Positions 57,121 through 64,000 of a stretch of 64,000 nucleotides of DNA are shown here, piece by piece (the stretch's first letter is position 1; every line of letters begins with the position of its first letter). The stretch comes from a virus, in IMG/VR virus record IMGVR_UViG_3300003323_000666, positions 1 through 64,000 of that record. One strand, 5' to 3'. Under the pieces are notes generated by a model. It saw only the letters and a program-made list of their open reading frames with translations. It was not told the origin of the DNA and searched no databases. Position numbers and translations under genes: made by a program.

Positions 57121-58203
57121 TTATTGAAATCCTAATCCCATAATTAAGCCAAAGTATCCAGGATCATCGGGGTGTGAAAGGATGAAGCCGGCCTTATTAT
57201 CTTCTTCCTGTAGGCGCACTGTGACATATTCATATGGCAACGCCCTCAAGCACCGAGACAATGTTCTGACACCAAACTCCACATTTGTTTTAAATCCAGA
57301 GCACTCAGAGTGTTCCACAGCTATATCAGCAACTAAATCTATGTCCATACCCGGTTGCTTACACTCAAGTATCATTCCCGAATCACACGAGTTTATTACT
57401 ACATTCGGTATGACTTTCCCTCCCGAAACAGATATGGCGGTATCGCAGAATGATATAATATGATCCTTAAAAAGAGTCGCCCTATTATCACTCCCCTTAC
57501 GATTAAAAAGTTTTTCCACTGGGAGTGGCGTGAAATCATTTTTTATGAAGCCATAAGTCGTAGTCCCGTTAGTAAAAAGATCGTAATTCCCTGCCGTATA
57601 ATATTGACAGCCGTTTAGTGAGCCGACAAGTGTTGCGGCCTCTTTGTTTAAAGAAAACAATGGTAAAATCTCGTCAAACCGTTTAACATATAGGCCTCCA
57701 TTTGATTCACAGCCATAAATCAGCGTATTATGTTGCCTAGGGACCGAGAATACAAATGAGAACTGATTGGGTATTTCCATTTCCATCACGTAGTTCTTTG
57801 CCACGTCAATTGCCTCGGTCATCTCTGGAGATAGCGCTGTCATTTGGCCGTCACCCTCCGGAAATTTTTGGTACATATCCGGGTTTTCTTTCGAGAACGT
57901 AATCTTGGAAACAGTATCAGAAATTTCTATGCCGTTTTTTCGTTGCTGGATATTTATTACGTCGTCAATAGTATTGCTTATCAACGCAGACAGCTTGCCT
58001 TCGTCAATGAGAATAGTGCAGTCCTCTTTTGATGCAACCTCTACCTGGTGTAGGCAGTAAGAATGAAGATTAGTCTTTGTGAATATTCCCACGTCTCCTT
58101 TTATCTCCAATTTAATATAATCCAAAATTGGGAGTACTCTATTTTGCTTAATAGGCTTGGAAAGTTTCAGAAATTCTTTAAGCTCCTTTGTTGATATAAT
58201 CAT
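57121..58203 (-). CDS. dnaN: DnaN-like sliding clamp
   Basis: 360 residues, the length of a DNA polymerase III beta subunit. Clues: TKELKEFLKLSKPIKQNRVLPILDYIKLEI (first domain with LPIL segment), ILIDEGKLSALIS, a three-domain layout of ~120 residues each, and the C-terminal AGFILSHPDDPGYFGLIMGL, resembling the end of bacterial beta clamps (xxPVxI...YLIMPM-like). Clamps tether polymerases to DNA. No phage polymerase is seen in the window, so it may recruit the host replisome. It overlaps the next gene by 26 bp. Confidence 0.82.
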   Translation of the reverse strand: MIISTKELKEFLKLSKPIKQNRVLPILDYIKLEIKGDVGIFTKTNLHSYCLHQVEVASKEDCTILIDEGKLSALISNTIDDVINIQQRKNGIEISDTVSKITFSKENPDMYQKFPEGDGQMTALSPEMTEAIDVAKNYVMEMEIPNQFSFVFSVPRQHNTLIYGCESNGGLYVKRFDEILPLFSLNKEAATLVGSLNGCQYYTAGNYDLFTNGTTTYGFIKNDFTPLPVEKLFNRKGSDNRATLFKDHIISFCDTAISVSGGKVIPNVVINSCDSGMILECKQPGMDIDLVADIAVEHSECSGFKTNVEFGVRTLSRCLRALPYEYVTVRLQEEDNKAGFILSHPDDPGYFGLIMGLGFQ

Positions 58204-58621
58204 GCAGATCTTTTAATACGTTTTTAAAATCTTTTGCTGTGTATCTAAAAACAGTAATGCCCATCTTCGCGGCTTCTCGGTATTTTTCTACGTCACCAGA
58301 ATATCCTCCTTGGGTTGTGTGTCGGCTTTTCTTTGAGAAAATTCCTTCATACTCACATGCCACTTTGAGTGTAGGGATAAAAAAATCAAATCGCCATTTC
58401 CTAATGGGGTGAAATTTCCATTCCCGTTCTACCATTATTCCGCTCTTCATTGCCCAATCGGCCAACAATCCCCACATAGCTTGTGCTTGTTCACACCGTC
58501 CACCTGGAGGTACTTTATAGTGTTTCTTCTCTGGTTGTTTCGCCATCTCAAATGCCATCTTATTCAACTGTGCAACCTTCGACTTTCTAAGATCTTCTAA
58601 TGTAAAACGAATCTTTTTCAT
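58178..58621 (-). CDS. Vsr/DUF559-like endonuclease
   Basis: 147 residues. Motifs of a PD-(D/E)xK-type nuclease: HPIRKWRFDFFIPTLKVACEYEG (WRFDF-x-IPxxKxAxEyeG), the RHTTQGGYSGDVEKYREAAKMG loop (conserved YxxDxxKYxxA) and a C-terminal VFRYTAKD strand. It may be a Holliday junction resolvase-type or nicking enzyme for replication. Its start is shared with the adjacent gene (ATGA overlap). Confidence 0.83.
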   Translation of the reverse strand: MKKIRFTLEDLRKSKVAQLNKMAFEMAKQPEKKHYKVPPGGRCEQAQAMWGLLADWAMKSGIMVEREWKFHPIRKWRFDFFIPTLKVACEYEGIFSKKSRHTTQGGYSGDVEKYREAAKMGITVFRYTAKDFKNVLKDLHDYINKGA

Positions 58622-59448
58622 AAAATAGATTTGATCTGATGTCCTGATAGCCGCTCAAATATGTATAACAAAGTACGTCTCTTCCCATCATTAATTATGA
58701 TTTGCTCCTCTCCAAACGAAAGGCTGTCTGATAGAAAGTCTTGTAACAACATCTTTGCCTTATCTCGCTCTTGCTTATCCTTATTTGGAAGAAGTAACTG
58801 CTCCTTTCTATGTTCTTTTGCCAAATGATAGAATCGGTTTCTAACCGGTTCGGGCGGGATAAGGTCTGGTCGTTTTGCCTTTATCACATCATACGCCATC
58901 CAACAGTATGCAAGCCTTGGCTCCGTCATGTCGCCTGCTAAATAATGCGCATATAGTCCATTCACAAGTTGTTTGTCCTGCATATCAATCTCTTCTTTCG
59001 TTGGATTTCGCTCGACAACTGGCGGCGGTTCAGACAACTTTCGGTGCGTTGCCGCACGTTTTGATTTATATGCTGTCAAAACCTGGCCAATGTGTTCAAT
59101 TGTCAAGTAGCCACCATAGAAAATCACTTTTTCATCACCCGACTCTGTTGCATTTATTGAAAAGGCAGCGACCACTTCGTCAATTGTAAGATTACCATAG
59201 TGACATAATAAAAACTTACAGATTTCCTCAGCGAACATATCAGCTGAGGATTCATCGGTTTTAAGACCGGTGATAACAGTAATCCTTTTAACGAGGTCGG
59301 ACATCTTACTGCCTATGGAACGTCCGTTAATAGACTTTATTTTAGTCCCTTGGGCACATTGCTGTATTAATACGTCCCTGGAGGTTAGCGAAAGCGGACT
59401 CCGTTGCTTTGAAACTATTACTGATCGCTGTTGCTCGTGATGTTCCAT
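58618..59448 (-). CDS. Replication-associated protein of Bacteroidota phages
   Basis: 276 residues. The N-terminus contains LIQQCAQGTKIKSI ... VITGL, then a helical region (FLLCHYGNLTIDEVVAAFSI) and YLTIEHIGQVLTAYK. I recall a Bacteroidota-phage family with this layout (LIxQAxxGTLIRxI ... ENYGNxTxDEIxxAF ... LSxxYxxxVxxAY), near replication genes. The long start at 59448, although overlapping the upstream gene by 107 bp, is kept because the motif begins there. Possibly a helicase loader or initiator; that is inference. Confidence 0.72.
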   Translation of the reverse strand: MEHHEQQRSVIVSKQRSPLSLTSRDVLIQQCAQGTKIKSINGRSIGSKMSDLVKRITVITGLKTDESSADMFAEEICKFLLCHYGNLTIDEVVAAFSINATESGDEKVIFYGGYLTIEHIGQVLTAYKSKRAATHRKLSEPPPVVERNPTKEEIDMQDKQLVNGLYAHYLAGDMTEPRLAYCWMAYDVIKAKRPDLIPPEPVRNRFYHLAKEHRKEQLLLPNKDKQERDKAKMLLQDFLSDSLSFGEEQIIINDGKRRTLLYIFERLSGHQIKSIL

Positions 59449-59671
59449 TTGGCATGTTTTTCGGAATATAAATGCCTTCCCAAGTGAGGCGCATACATTC
59501 GTATATTACAAATACGGCCTGCTCCACTGTTAGCCGATTTGTTCTGAACCATCTCAATTGCTGCATGATGGACCTCTTGCTTTTATATGGCCTTTTTATT
59601 TCTTTTCTATAGGCAATCCATTCTTCCCAAGCGGATTTAAATTCTGGCTCTTGATAAGGAAGTTCCTCCAT
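59342..59671 (-). CDS. Helical replication-type phage protein
   Basis: 109 residues. SAWEEWIAYRKEIKRPYKSKRSIMQQLRWF matches a short helical protein widespread in phage replication modules (FWxEWxxYKxEIxxPYKSxxSxxxxLxxL), then AVFVIYECMRLTWEGIYIPK (IxxSIxxxWxGIFPxK). It resembles DnaD-like helicase-loader fragments; function not proven. It overlaps the next gene by 107 bp. Confidence 0.82.
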   Translation of the reverse strand: MEELPYQEPEFKSAWEEWIAYRKEIKRPYKSKRSIMQQLRWFRTNRLTVEQAVFVIYECMRLTWEGIYIPKNMPNGTSRATAISNSFKATESAFANLQGRINTAMCPRD

Positions 59672-59683
59672 GAAAACAAGTTT

Positions 59684-59872
59684 TTAAATTTCAACATCTG
59701 GATACCAATCATTGTCAAAATCATAACTTGTAGTTGGTGGTGGGTGATAGCCGGTATGTCCACAATCTCTACAGGAATACATTTTCATGTCATGAAAAAA
59801 TCCAATAAAGGATATGTTTTCTTTGCCACAACAGTGACAGTATGGTGTTTTTTCTTGCATATTTAAAAACAA
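59684..59872 (-). CDS. Small zinc-ribbon protein
   Basis: 62 residues. PYCHCCGKENISF and YSCRDCGHTGYHPPP give two CxxC knuckles typical of a zinc ribbon. The acidic C-terminus (YDFDNDWYPDVEI) may mimic or bind DNA/protein. No family assigned. It overlaps the next gene by 10 bp. Confidence 0.78.
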   Translation of the reverse strand: MFLNMQEKTPYCHCCGKENISFIGFFHDMKMYSCRDCGHTGYHPPPTTSYDFDNDWYPDVEI

Positions 59873-60138
59873 ACTTTAGCCCAACCATCAATGTCAAAAA
59901 AGCCATCTGTTCCCTCCCAGGGGAAGTCATTATTGAAAAGCGATTTTTCTCTTTTCTTGACGGCATACACATATTTAAACCCTTGCAATAGCCCTCCGCA
60001 TTGTATAGCATCGCGCACCTCAACATACCTTATTCCCAGCTCTTTCACTATCTCAGCTATTTTTCTATATTCCGCTAACTCCGTTATACCATCATGATCT
60101 AATTTTAAAATACAATTCCCATTTTTACCCCTTCCCAT
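59863..60138 (-). CDS. Hypothetical protein
   Basis: 91 residues, alpha/beta (KNGNCILKLDHDGITELAEY, then ELGIRYVEVRDAIQ). It overlaps both neighbours by 10-14 bp. No family is recognised. Confidence 0.7.
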   Translation of the reverse strand: MGRGKNGNCILKLDHDGITELAEYRKIAEIVKELGIRYVEVRDAIQCGGLLQGFKYVYAVKKREKSLFNNDFPWEGTDGFFDIDGWAKVCF

Positions 60139-60532
60139 TTGTCTTCGATTTAATTAATTCAATAATAGCCTTATAGTCATCCTTATATTCGTTTTCATGC
60201 TTTGCTTCTAACAACTCTTTGACCACCAATACGGAATGCATAGATGTTGTATGATCTTTCCCATACATTTCTCCAATAGATTTATGGGTCATTTCAGTAA
60301 ATACTTTTAGTATATAAGATAATATTTGTCTCGGTTTAAGATGTGTTCTTTTTTGAGATCTACCACAAATAACTTCCAAAGGACGCCCATAATATTCACA
60401 TACGGCGCTACAAACGTTTTTTTTTGAAAACATTCTAATGGCCCCGATAGTATTTTTCTTGTCATTGAGCATATATGGCCTAATAATGCCAGGTATACAA
60501 TAAGCTGCACTATGCGTACTAGGGATAAGCAT
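60125..60532 (-). CDS. DnaA domain IV-like DNA-binding protein
   Basis: 135 residues. The C-terminal ~90 residues match the DNA-binding domain IV of DnaA: VICGRSQKRTHLKPRQILSYIL and KSIGEMYGKDHTTSMHSV, the DHTT loop that inserts in the DnaA-box minor groove. No AAA+ domain is present, so the protein can bind DNA but not melt an origin alone. Stand-alone domain IV proteins occur in Bacteroidota phages and plasmids. It could direct host DnaA-box usage. Confidence 0.88.
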   Translation of the reverse strand: MLIPSTHSAAYCIPGIIRPYMLNDKKNTIGAIRMFSKKNVCSAVCEYYGRPLEVICGRSQKRTHLKPRQILSYILKVFTEMTHKSIGEMYGKDHTTSMHSVLVVKELLEAKHENEYKDDYKAIIELIKSKTNGKG

Positions 60533-60541
60533 GTTTAATTA

Positions 60542-61195
60542 CTATTTTATCTTTAAACGTTTTTCAATTTGCTCCTTATATTCAAGCGCTTTTTCTATTT
60601 TTAGCATCATCTTTTCCTCATTTGCCTTTTCTTTCTCACGATACAGCCTAAATATAAACAATCCTAAATCACTATCGATACGAGGATCGAAAGAAACAAA
60701 GTCGCACCAGTCGGCGTTACACACCCTCATATTGCTCACCATTTGCCAATATTCTTCTTTATGAATATCATCTATGGACTCTATTAGGCAATGCTCTAGG
60801 TGATGTGCCGGATCATATGGTGCTTTTATTTCTATTATCCCATTACCCACCTTTATTCTCCCATCAGGGGATCCTCCATATCCAGGAATATCAGATTGAA
60901 TAAACTCGCATTCGGATACCACATTCCCTGTTTTAAGATGATAGTGATATCTCGCCATATCTTCTGCCGCCTTCCCCCAAGAAGTAGGCTCTGTTTTTAA
61001 TTCAAAAGGCACAGATACTTTAGATGCAATTACCTCCAATACATACGCTTTAGCCCCCTCTGATAAATTACCTGCTTCTATATCGGCCTTTAGCTTTGGT
61101 TTAGTCATAAGCCTATATATAGCTGAGGACGTAATATATCCTTTACGAGAATCTTTCCATTCCTGACTCCCCTGTTTTACTTGTTCTTCATCCAT
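60542..61195 (-). CDS. YqaJ-type exonuclease (lambda Exo-like)
   Basis: 217 residues. The YqaJ recombinase layout: QGSQEWKDSRKGYITSS (QGSxEWxxxRxGxxTxS), TSWGKAAEDMARYHYHL (WGxxxExxA), YGGSPDGRIKVGNGIIEIKAPY (GxSPDGL ... xExK active site), KEEYWQMVSNMRVCNADWCD. This 5'-3' exonuclease makes single-stranded tails for the annealing protein encoded just upstream (61177, 19-bp overlap). Confidence 0.92.
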   Translation of the reverse strand: MDEEQVKQGSQEWKDSRKGYITSSAIYRLMTKPKLKADIEAGNLSEGAKAYVLEVIASKVSVPFELKTEPTSWGKAAEDMARYHYHLKTGNVVSECEFIQSDIPGYGGSPDGRIKVGNGIIEIKAPYDPAHHLEHCLIESIDDIHKEEYWQMVSNMRVCNADWCDFVSFDPRIDSDLGLFIFRLYREKEKANEEKMMLKIEKALEYKEQIEKRLKIK

Positions 61196-61743
61196 CTTTC
61201 AGCAATATTAGTATAAGCATTATCACCAATGACATTATTTCTATTAAGGTCTTTTCCGAATATACGACCAAATTTTTCAGCTGCATCTTTAATTGCATAA
61301 CTTTCTGCGGATGGCAAGGCCATCATGACAGCTCCATTTTTAATTTTTGATAAATCCGCAGCTGAAGCGCCGGCATCGGTTTGTATTGGTGCCGCTCCAA
61401 CTCCGTCCTGCGATATTTCTTCTCCATTCAGTGGATTAATCACTTTGAGCCGCACATGTACATATACGCTTTGGAATAACACACCACAAGATATGATTTC
61501 AACTGACCATCTTTGAAATATTTTAGTCAATAGAAATTCAACCTTTTCTATGGGAATAAATTGAAGCGGAACGCTTTTTCCTTGATCGTTTTTGACATTA
61601 ATAAATGGATGCGGCTTTAGCCATGTATCAGGTGGTTTTTGATTGAGTAGATAATTGAGTTGATCATTTTTAAACGCCACCTCCGTATCGTGCTGTAGCT
61701 CTTCTAGCGTAGGCAGCTTCTTTTCATCTTTCATCAATTCCAT
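61177..61743 (-). CDS. Rad52-like single-strand annealing protein
   Basis: 188 residues. FIPIEKVEFLLTKIFQRWSVEI, VYVHVRLKVINPLNGEEISQDGVGAAPIQT, and MALPSAESYAIKDAAEKFGRIFGKDL follow the Rad52/Sak family (Rad52 motif with IxxVRLxVxxPxxG ... DGxGAA ... KxAxTDAxKRAxxxxG). With YqaJ it forms a two-component recombination system for DNA replication and repair. The C-terminus has a basic tail (AERWMKNK). Confidence 0.88.
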   Translation of the reverse strand: MELMKDEKKLPTLEELQHDTEVAFKNDQLNYLLNQKPPDTWLKPHPFINVKNDQGKSVPLQFIPIEKVEFLLTKIFQRWSVEIISCGVLFQSVYVHVRLKVINPLNGEEISQDGVGAAPIQTDAGASAADLSKIKNGAVMMALPSAESYAIKDAAEKFGRIFGKDLNRNNVIGDNAYTNIAERWMKNK

Positions 61744-61752
61744 AAACAGAGA

Positions 61753-62355
61753 TTAAATTCCAAATTTGTTGTCTGCGGTTATTTCCAAATCCTCCAGCTC
61801 CCTTTGAGCGTTCTTGATTGCAGTCTTTAATTCATTGCGTTTCTGAACAGTAAATCTTTTTTTTGCCATCTCAACCAGTTCAGAATAGGGCCGGCGGACA
61901 TCTGCCCATTTCCCCAGCAAATACTTTTCTGAATAGGCCCTTTTCCAGTATTCTTCTTTCTCCTTATAGCCATCCATAACCGCATACCCGACACATGCTG
62001 GATCAGGAGTATTTTCATCATACCATATTTCTATGAAGTCGAAGTATTTTTCTCTTCTTGAAAGAGATATCAACTCCAATATTTCTATCGGTATAGGGGT
62101 TTTGTTGTAGTCAATTACATCAACCTTTCTTGGGCAAAGAGTCGAGAATACATTTTCCGTAGACTGATTCATCCACATAAACGGTATAGGGGACTTGTCA
62201 TCTTTTAATAGCTTTTTTTGCCCTTTGAGGTCTAAAAAGGAAATCATGTCATTCCACCTGGTAAGCTCATCATTGTCATGAATTAGAGAGATAGTTTCCT
62301 CTATAAAGAAAGTTTCAACAACTGTCTTCATTTCATTTGAATTGTTTTGTAACAT
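61753..62355 (-). CDS. Hypothetical phage protein
   Basis: 200 residues. Mixed alpha/beta (TVVETFFIEETISLIHDNDE; EILELISLSRREKYFDFIEI), then a C-terminal coiled helix (KTAIKNAQRELEDLEI). No family is recognised. It lies between the recombination genes and a small gene, spaced 2-9 bp from its neighbours. Confidence 0.74.
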   Translation of the reverse strand: MLQNNSNEMKTVVETFFIEETISLIHDNDELTRWNDMISFLDLKGQKKLLKDDKSPIPFMWMNQSTENVFSTLCPRKVDVIDYNKTPIPIEILELISLSRREKYFDFIEIWYDENTPDPACVGYAVMDGYKEKEEYWKRAYSEKYLLGKWADVRRPYSELVEMAKKRFTVQKRNELKTAIKNAQRELEDLEITADNKFGI

Positions 62356-62357
62356 AT

Positions 62358-62612
62358 TTATTTGGTGTTTAGTGTTTCTATTTCTTCAGCTGTGATATCA
62401 ACATCATAACCATTTTCTTTGACAATAGAGATAATTCGTCCCAATGATAGCGATTTATCACTACGTCCGGATGTTGAATAATGTGAATAATAAATATATT
62501 TAAATTTGACAGCCAGTTCCTTATTTGATTCAAGCAGAGACTCGAACGCTGAAGCTAATTTTGGATAAAGCTCCCTGAGCCTTACATCGTTGTATCCCTT
62601 ATCTACTTTCAT
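62358..62612 (-). CDS. Hypothetical helical protein
   Basis: 84 residues, helical (VRLRELYPKLASAFESLLES, SLGRIISIVKENGYDVDITA). The Leu-rich spacing suggests a helical bundle. No family is recognised. Confidence 0.7.
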   Translation of the reverse strand: MKVDKGYNDVRLRELYPKLASAFESLLESNKELAVKFKYIYYSHYSTSGRSDKSLSLGRIISIVKENGYDVDITAEEIETLNTK

Positions 62613-62654
62613 TTTTTGTAGTAAAGATAGCGATGTTTTGCGAAAAAGAAAAGG

Positions 62655-62798
62655 CTATTTTACATTGTTTTTAATGTACTTTATTCCTAATGCCACCAAT
62701 ACAATGAGTATAGATCCAATAACATATGGAGCATATAGATTGAAAAAGCATGACAGGTAAATATAAAGCACTAAAAATGTTAAAATAATCAATTTCAA
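62655..62798 (-). CDS. Small membrane protein, 47 residues, TTG start
   Basis: TTG at 62798 to TAG at 62655. Two hydrophobic segments (LKLIILTFLVLYIYLSCFF and PYVIGSILIVLVALGI) and a basic tail (KYIKNNVK). No ATG is available; a TTG start is proposed. It fills a 200-bp gap in an otherwise packed operon. The gene itself is likely, the start is uncertain. Confidence 0.55.
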   Translation of the reverse strand: MKLIILTFLVLYIYLSCFFNLYAPYVIGSILIVLVALGIKYIKNNVK

Positions 62799-62808
62799 GG
62801 TAAGTGAT

Positions 62809-63006
62809 TTATTTGTTGTGGTTTACTCTAGTTTCGAACTCCCTATCGGATTCGTCCTCAGCAAATGTGATCCATCGCCATGCATACCTAATGTTGATTA
62901 GAAGATGTTCATGATAACTGCACCTGTAATGCTTCTCTTTTTCATACATCCACCAAGGGAGCACACCAAACCACAAGCAGTTAAGTATTGCCTTTATCCG
63001 CATCAT
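62809..63006 (-). CDS. Hypothetical Trp-rich small protein
   Basis: 65 residues. It begins MMRIKAILNCLWFGVLPWWMYEK, with Trp-rich hydrophobic helix, then IRYAWRWITFAEDESDREFE. A membrane-associated helix is likely. It overlaps the next upstream gene by 26 bp. Function unknown. Confidence 0.72.
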   Translation of the reverse strand: MMRIKAILNCLWFGVLPWWMYEKEKHYRCSYHEHLLINIRYAWRWITFAEDESDREFETRVNHNK

Positions 63007-63247
63007 TGTTGCCGACCTCCTTTGCCGGTGTTTTGTTTATACGTAGAGGTATTGAAAGATTCTTCATTACAGATTGTATATCAGATGGTATACAAGGCAC
63101 CTGAAGTCTTGTCCAATGATTGCCAAGCCCATTATACATAAATGCACCATTCGATAACTTCCTTTTACTTCCACATTTTTTGCAAATCTGAATGACAGAC
63201 TTAATACTCTTCTTTTCCCACTCATGCTGGTTTATTGTCTGTTCCAT
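62981..63247 (-). CDS. Small zinc-finger-like protein (HEWE family)
   Basis: 88 residues. INQHEWEKKSIKSVIQICKKCGSKRKL has the HEWE...CxxCGxxR pattern, a small zinc knuckle found in phage proteins. A paralogue with ITKHEWENHVYGKCIHCQVHR lies at 63489-63701, so the pair probably arose by duplication. The C-terminal part is unstructured. Confidence 0.78.
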   Translation of the reverse strand: MEQTINQHEWEKKSIKSVIQICKKCGSKRKLSNGAFMYNGLGNHWTRLQVPCIPSDIQSVMKNLSIPLRINKTPAKEVGNNDADKGNT

Positions 63248-63256
63248 AGTTTGATG

Positions 63257-63517
63257 CTATTTACCGCAAGTATGCGGAGGTGTTCTTCTGAATCTTACTC
63301 CATGTTTCAGCATGGCGCACGCAGTACAATTATTCCTTCTGTATTGATCTGGATTAATGGTAGAGACATGCTTCACACGCGTGTCTTCGTATTGATATCC
63401 AGTATCAAAGCAAAACTGCTTTCTCGCCCCCTCTTCTGAATCAGTCCAATATCCAGACATCACAGGTTGATCAGGGTGTTTGGTCTGTTCAATGATGTAG
63501 TATGCTTTCTTTTCCAT
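63257..63517 (-). CDS. Small protein with Cys pairs
   Basis: 86 residues. Alpha/beta N-terminus (AYYIIEQTKHPDQPVMSGYW) and a C-terminal Cys-rich part (NNCTACAMLKHGVRF...CGK). It overlaps the upstream gene by 29 bp. Possible metal-binding protein; no family. Confidence 0.72.
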   Translation of the reverse strand: MEKKAYYIIEQTKHPDQPVMSGYWTDSEEGARKQFCFDTGYQYEDTRVKHVSTINPDQYRRNNCTACAMLKHGVRFRRTPPHTCGK

Positions 63518-63701
63518 TGTCTGTGGTTTGTCTGGTTATGCATTTGGGTAACGTGCTTAGTATTACTCCATTCTTGTCTCTATATATGTACCGTCTTCCT
63601 CCATTCCAATAAGATTCTTGAAGCGATCTATGAACTTGACAGTGAATACACTTCCCATATACATGGTTTTCCCACTCATGCTTTGTTATCTGTCCTTTCA
63701 T
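63489..63701 (-). CDS. Small zinc-finger-like protein (HEWE family paralogue)
   Basis: 70 residues, opening with ITKHEWENHVYGKCIHCQVHRS, the same signature as 62981-63247. The remainder is short and basic (YWNGGRRYIYRDKNG). It overlaps both neighbours, indicating a compact operon. Confidence 0.75.
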   Translation of the reverse strand: MKGQITKHEWENHVYGKCIHCQVHRSLQESYWNGGRRYIYRDKNGVILSTLPKCITRQTTDNGKESILHH

Positions 63702-63943
63702 ATGCTATGATTATAGTAGTTGCCATTATGACACTTCATGCCGTGGTACTCTTCAGGCGTAGCATGTCTCCAATATTTTGAAGGCCGCAATTGTTCGCCC
63801 TTCTCTATGAATCGCATTTTGCCACGCTGTACCTCATCTCCTTCGGCTGAAGTATATGACGTATGGCAAACCACCCATCTGTTTTCCACGTTCGGGATGT
63901 CTTTAAATATCTCCTGTATTGTTATCTGTCCTTTCTCACTCAT
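63698..63943 (-). CDS. Hypothetical protein
   Basis: 81 residues from ATG 63943 (MSEKGQITIQEIF). This start overlaps the stop of the upstream gene by 8 bp, as elsewhere in the operon; the longer frame to 63979 lies inside that gene. Mixed composition with RWVVCHTSYTSAEGDEVQRG. No family is recognised. Confidence 0.72.
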   Translation of the reverse strand: MSEKGQITIQEIFKDIPNVENRWVVCHTSYTSAEGDEVQRGKMRFIEKGEQLRPSKYWRHATPEEYHGMKCHNGNYYNHSI

Positions 63944-64000
63944 CTTCCTTGCCCTCCTCCGGCTCTGTTTTAGGTTCAATGTATCCGTGTTCCAATAAAT
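63936..64000 (-). CDS. C-terminus of a gene entering from the right edge (partial)
   Basis: Reading leftwards from the edge gives LLEHGYIEPKTEPEEGKEDE and a TGA at 63938-63936. The acidic, Pro-containing tail overlaps the start of the next gene by 8 bp, the usual spacing in this operon. The rest is outside the window. Confidence 0.7.
   Translation of the reverse strand, partial: LLEHGYIEPKTEPEEGKEDE

Overview
The window reads as most of the genome of a tailed double-stranded DNA phage of a Bacteroidota host. Three things point to the host phylum: promoters of the TTTG-N18/19-TAnnTTTG type (for example 27125-27155, 4580-4609, 19674-19703), starts preceded by A/T-rich leaders rather than Shine-Dalgarno sequences, and a low-to-moderate GC, tightly packed gene layout. 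The virion genes (large terminase, portal, capsid, small head-tail connector or ring-like proteins, a 1068-residue tail protein, giant internal proteins, tailspikes, and no contractile sheath or tape measure) suggest a podovirus-like particle with a gene order reminiscent of crAss-like phages. That placement is inference. No integrase, DNA polymerase, helicase, primase or RNA polymerase is visible, so the phage probably relies heavily on host replication and transcription, or those genes lie outside the window.

Layout. (1) 1-4533, minus strand: small accessory genes, including an Imm5-like protein with a poly-alanine microsatellite, a RyR-domain protein and a small secreted protein, driven by a promoter at 4580-4609. 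(2) 4534-6090: a 1.5-kb non-coding divergent control region with a 17-bp dyad and possibly the origin. (3) 6091-14071, plus strand: early/accessory genes starting with a probable Acb2/Tad1-type cyclic-nucleotide sponge and a BCS1-like AAA ATPase, then many small phage-typical proteins, an HU/IHF-like protein, a RepL/RepA-like winged-helix protein, and a basic wHTH protein just before the terminase. (4) 14061-16097: large terminase. (5) 16094-20116, minus strand: an inverted cargo block between terminase and portal with RNase HI, MazG-like, YopX and XRE-type genes, and upstream of them a ~1-kb non-coding segment with a tRNA-Tyr, several terminators, two good promoters and a candidate small RNA. 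(6) 20207-38324, plus: portal, scaffold-like protein, capsid, head-fibre-like proteins, connectors, tail and internal proteins, interrupted by one isolated inverted gene (28145-28918) and one homing endonuclease (36395-36913). (7) 38328-45608: a 2426-residue polyvalent protein with ParB-like and HExxH modules. (8) 45641-52073: tail adaptor-like proteins and tailspike/SGNH fibre genes. (9) 52138-54677: lysis cassette (holin-like, other membrane proteins, spanin-like proteins, GH108 endolysin). (10) 54674-64000, minus: a fibre-like gene with a signal peptide and its own promoter, then a replication/recombination operon (sliding clamp, endonuclease, replication-type helical proteins, DnaA domain IV, YqaJ exonuclease, Rad52-like annealing protein) and small Cys-rich proteins.

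Working together: the leftmost plus genes probably counter host defence and prepare the cell. The leftward right-arm operon supplies recombination-type replication with a phage clamp and a DnaA-like DNA-binding domain. Late genes are led by TAnnTTTG boxes that mostly lack the TTTG -33 element. Two of them (27173 and 45641) share an identical promoter/dyad cassette at the same distance from the start codon.
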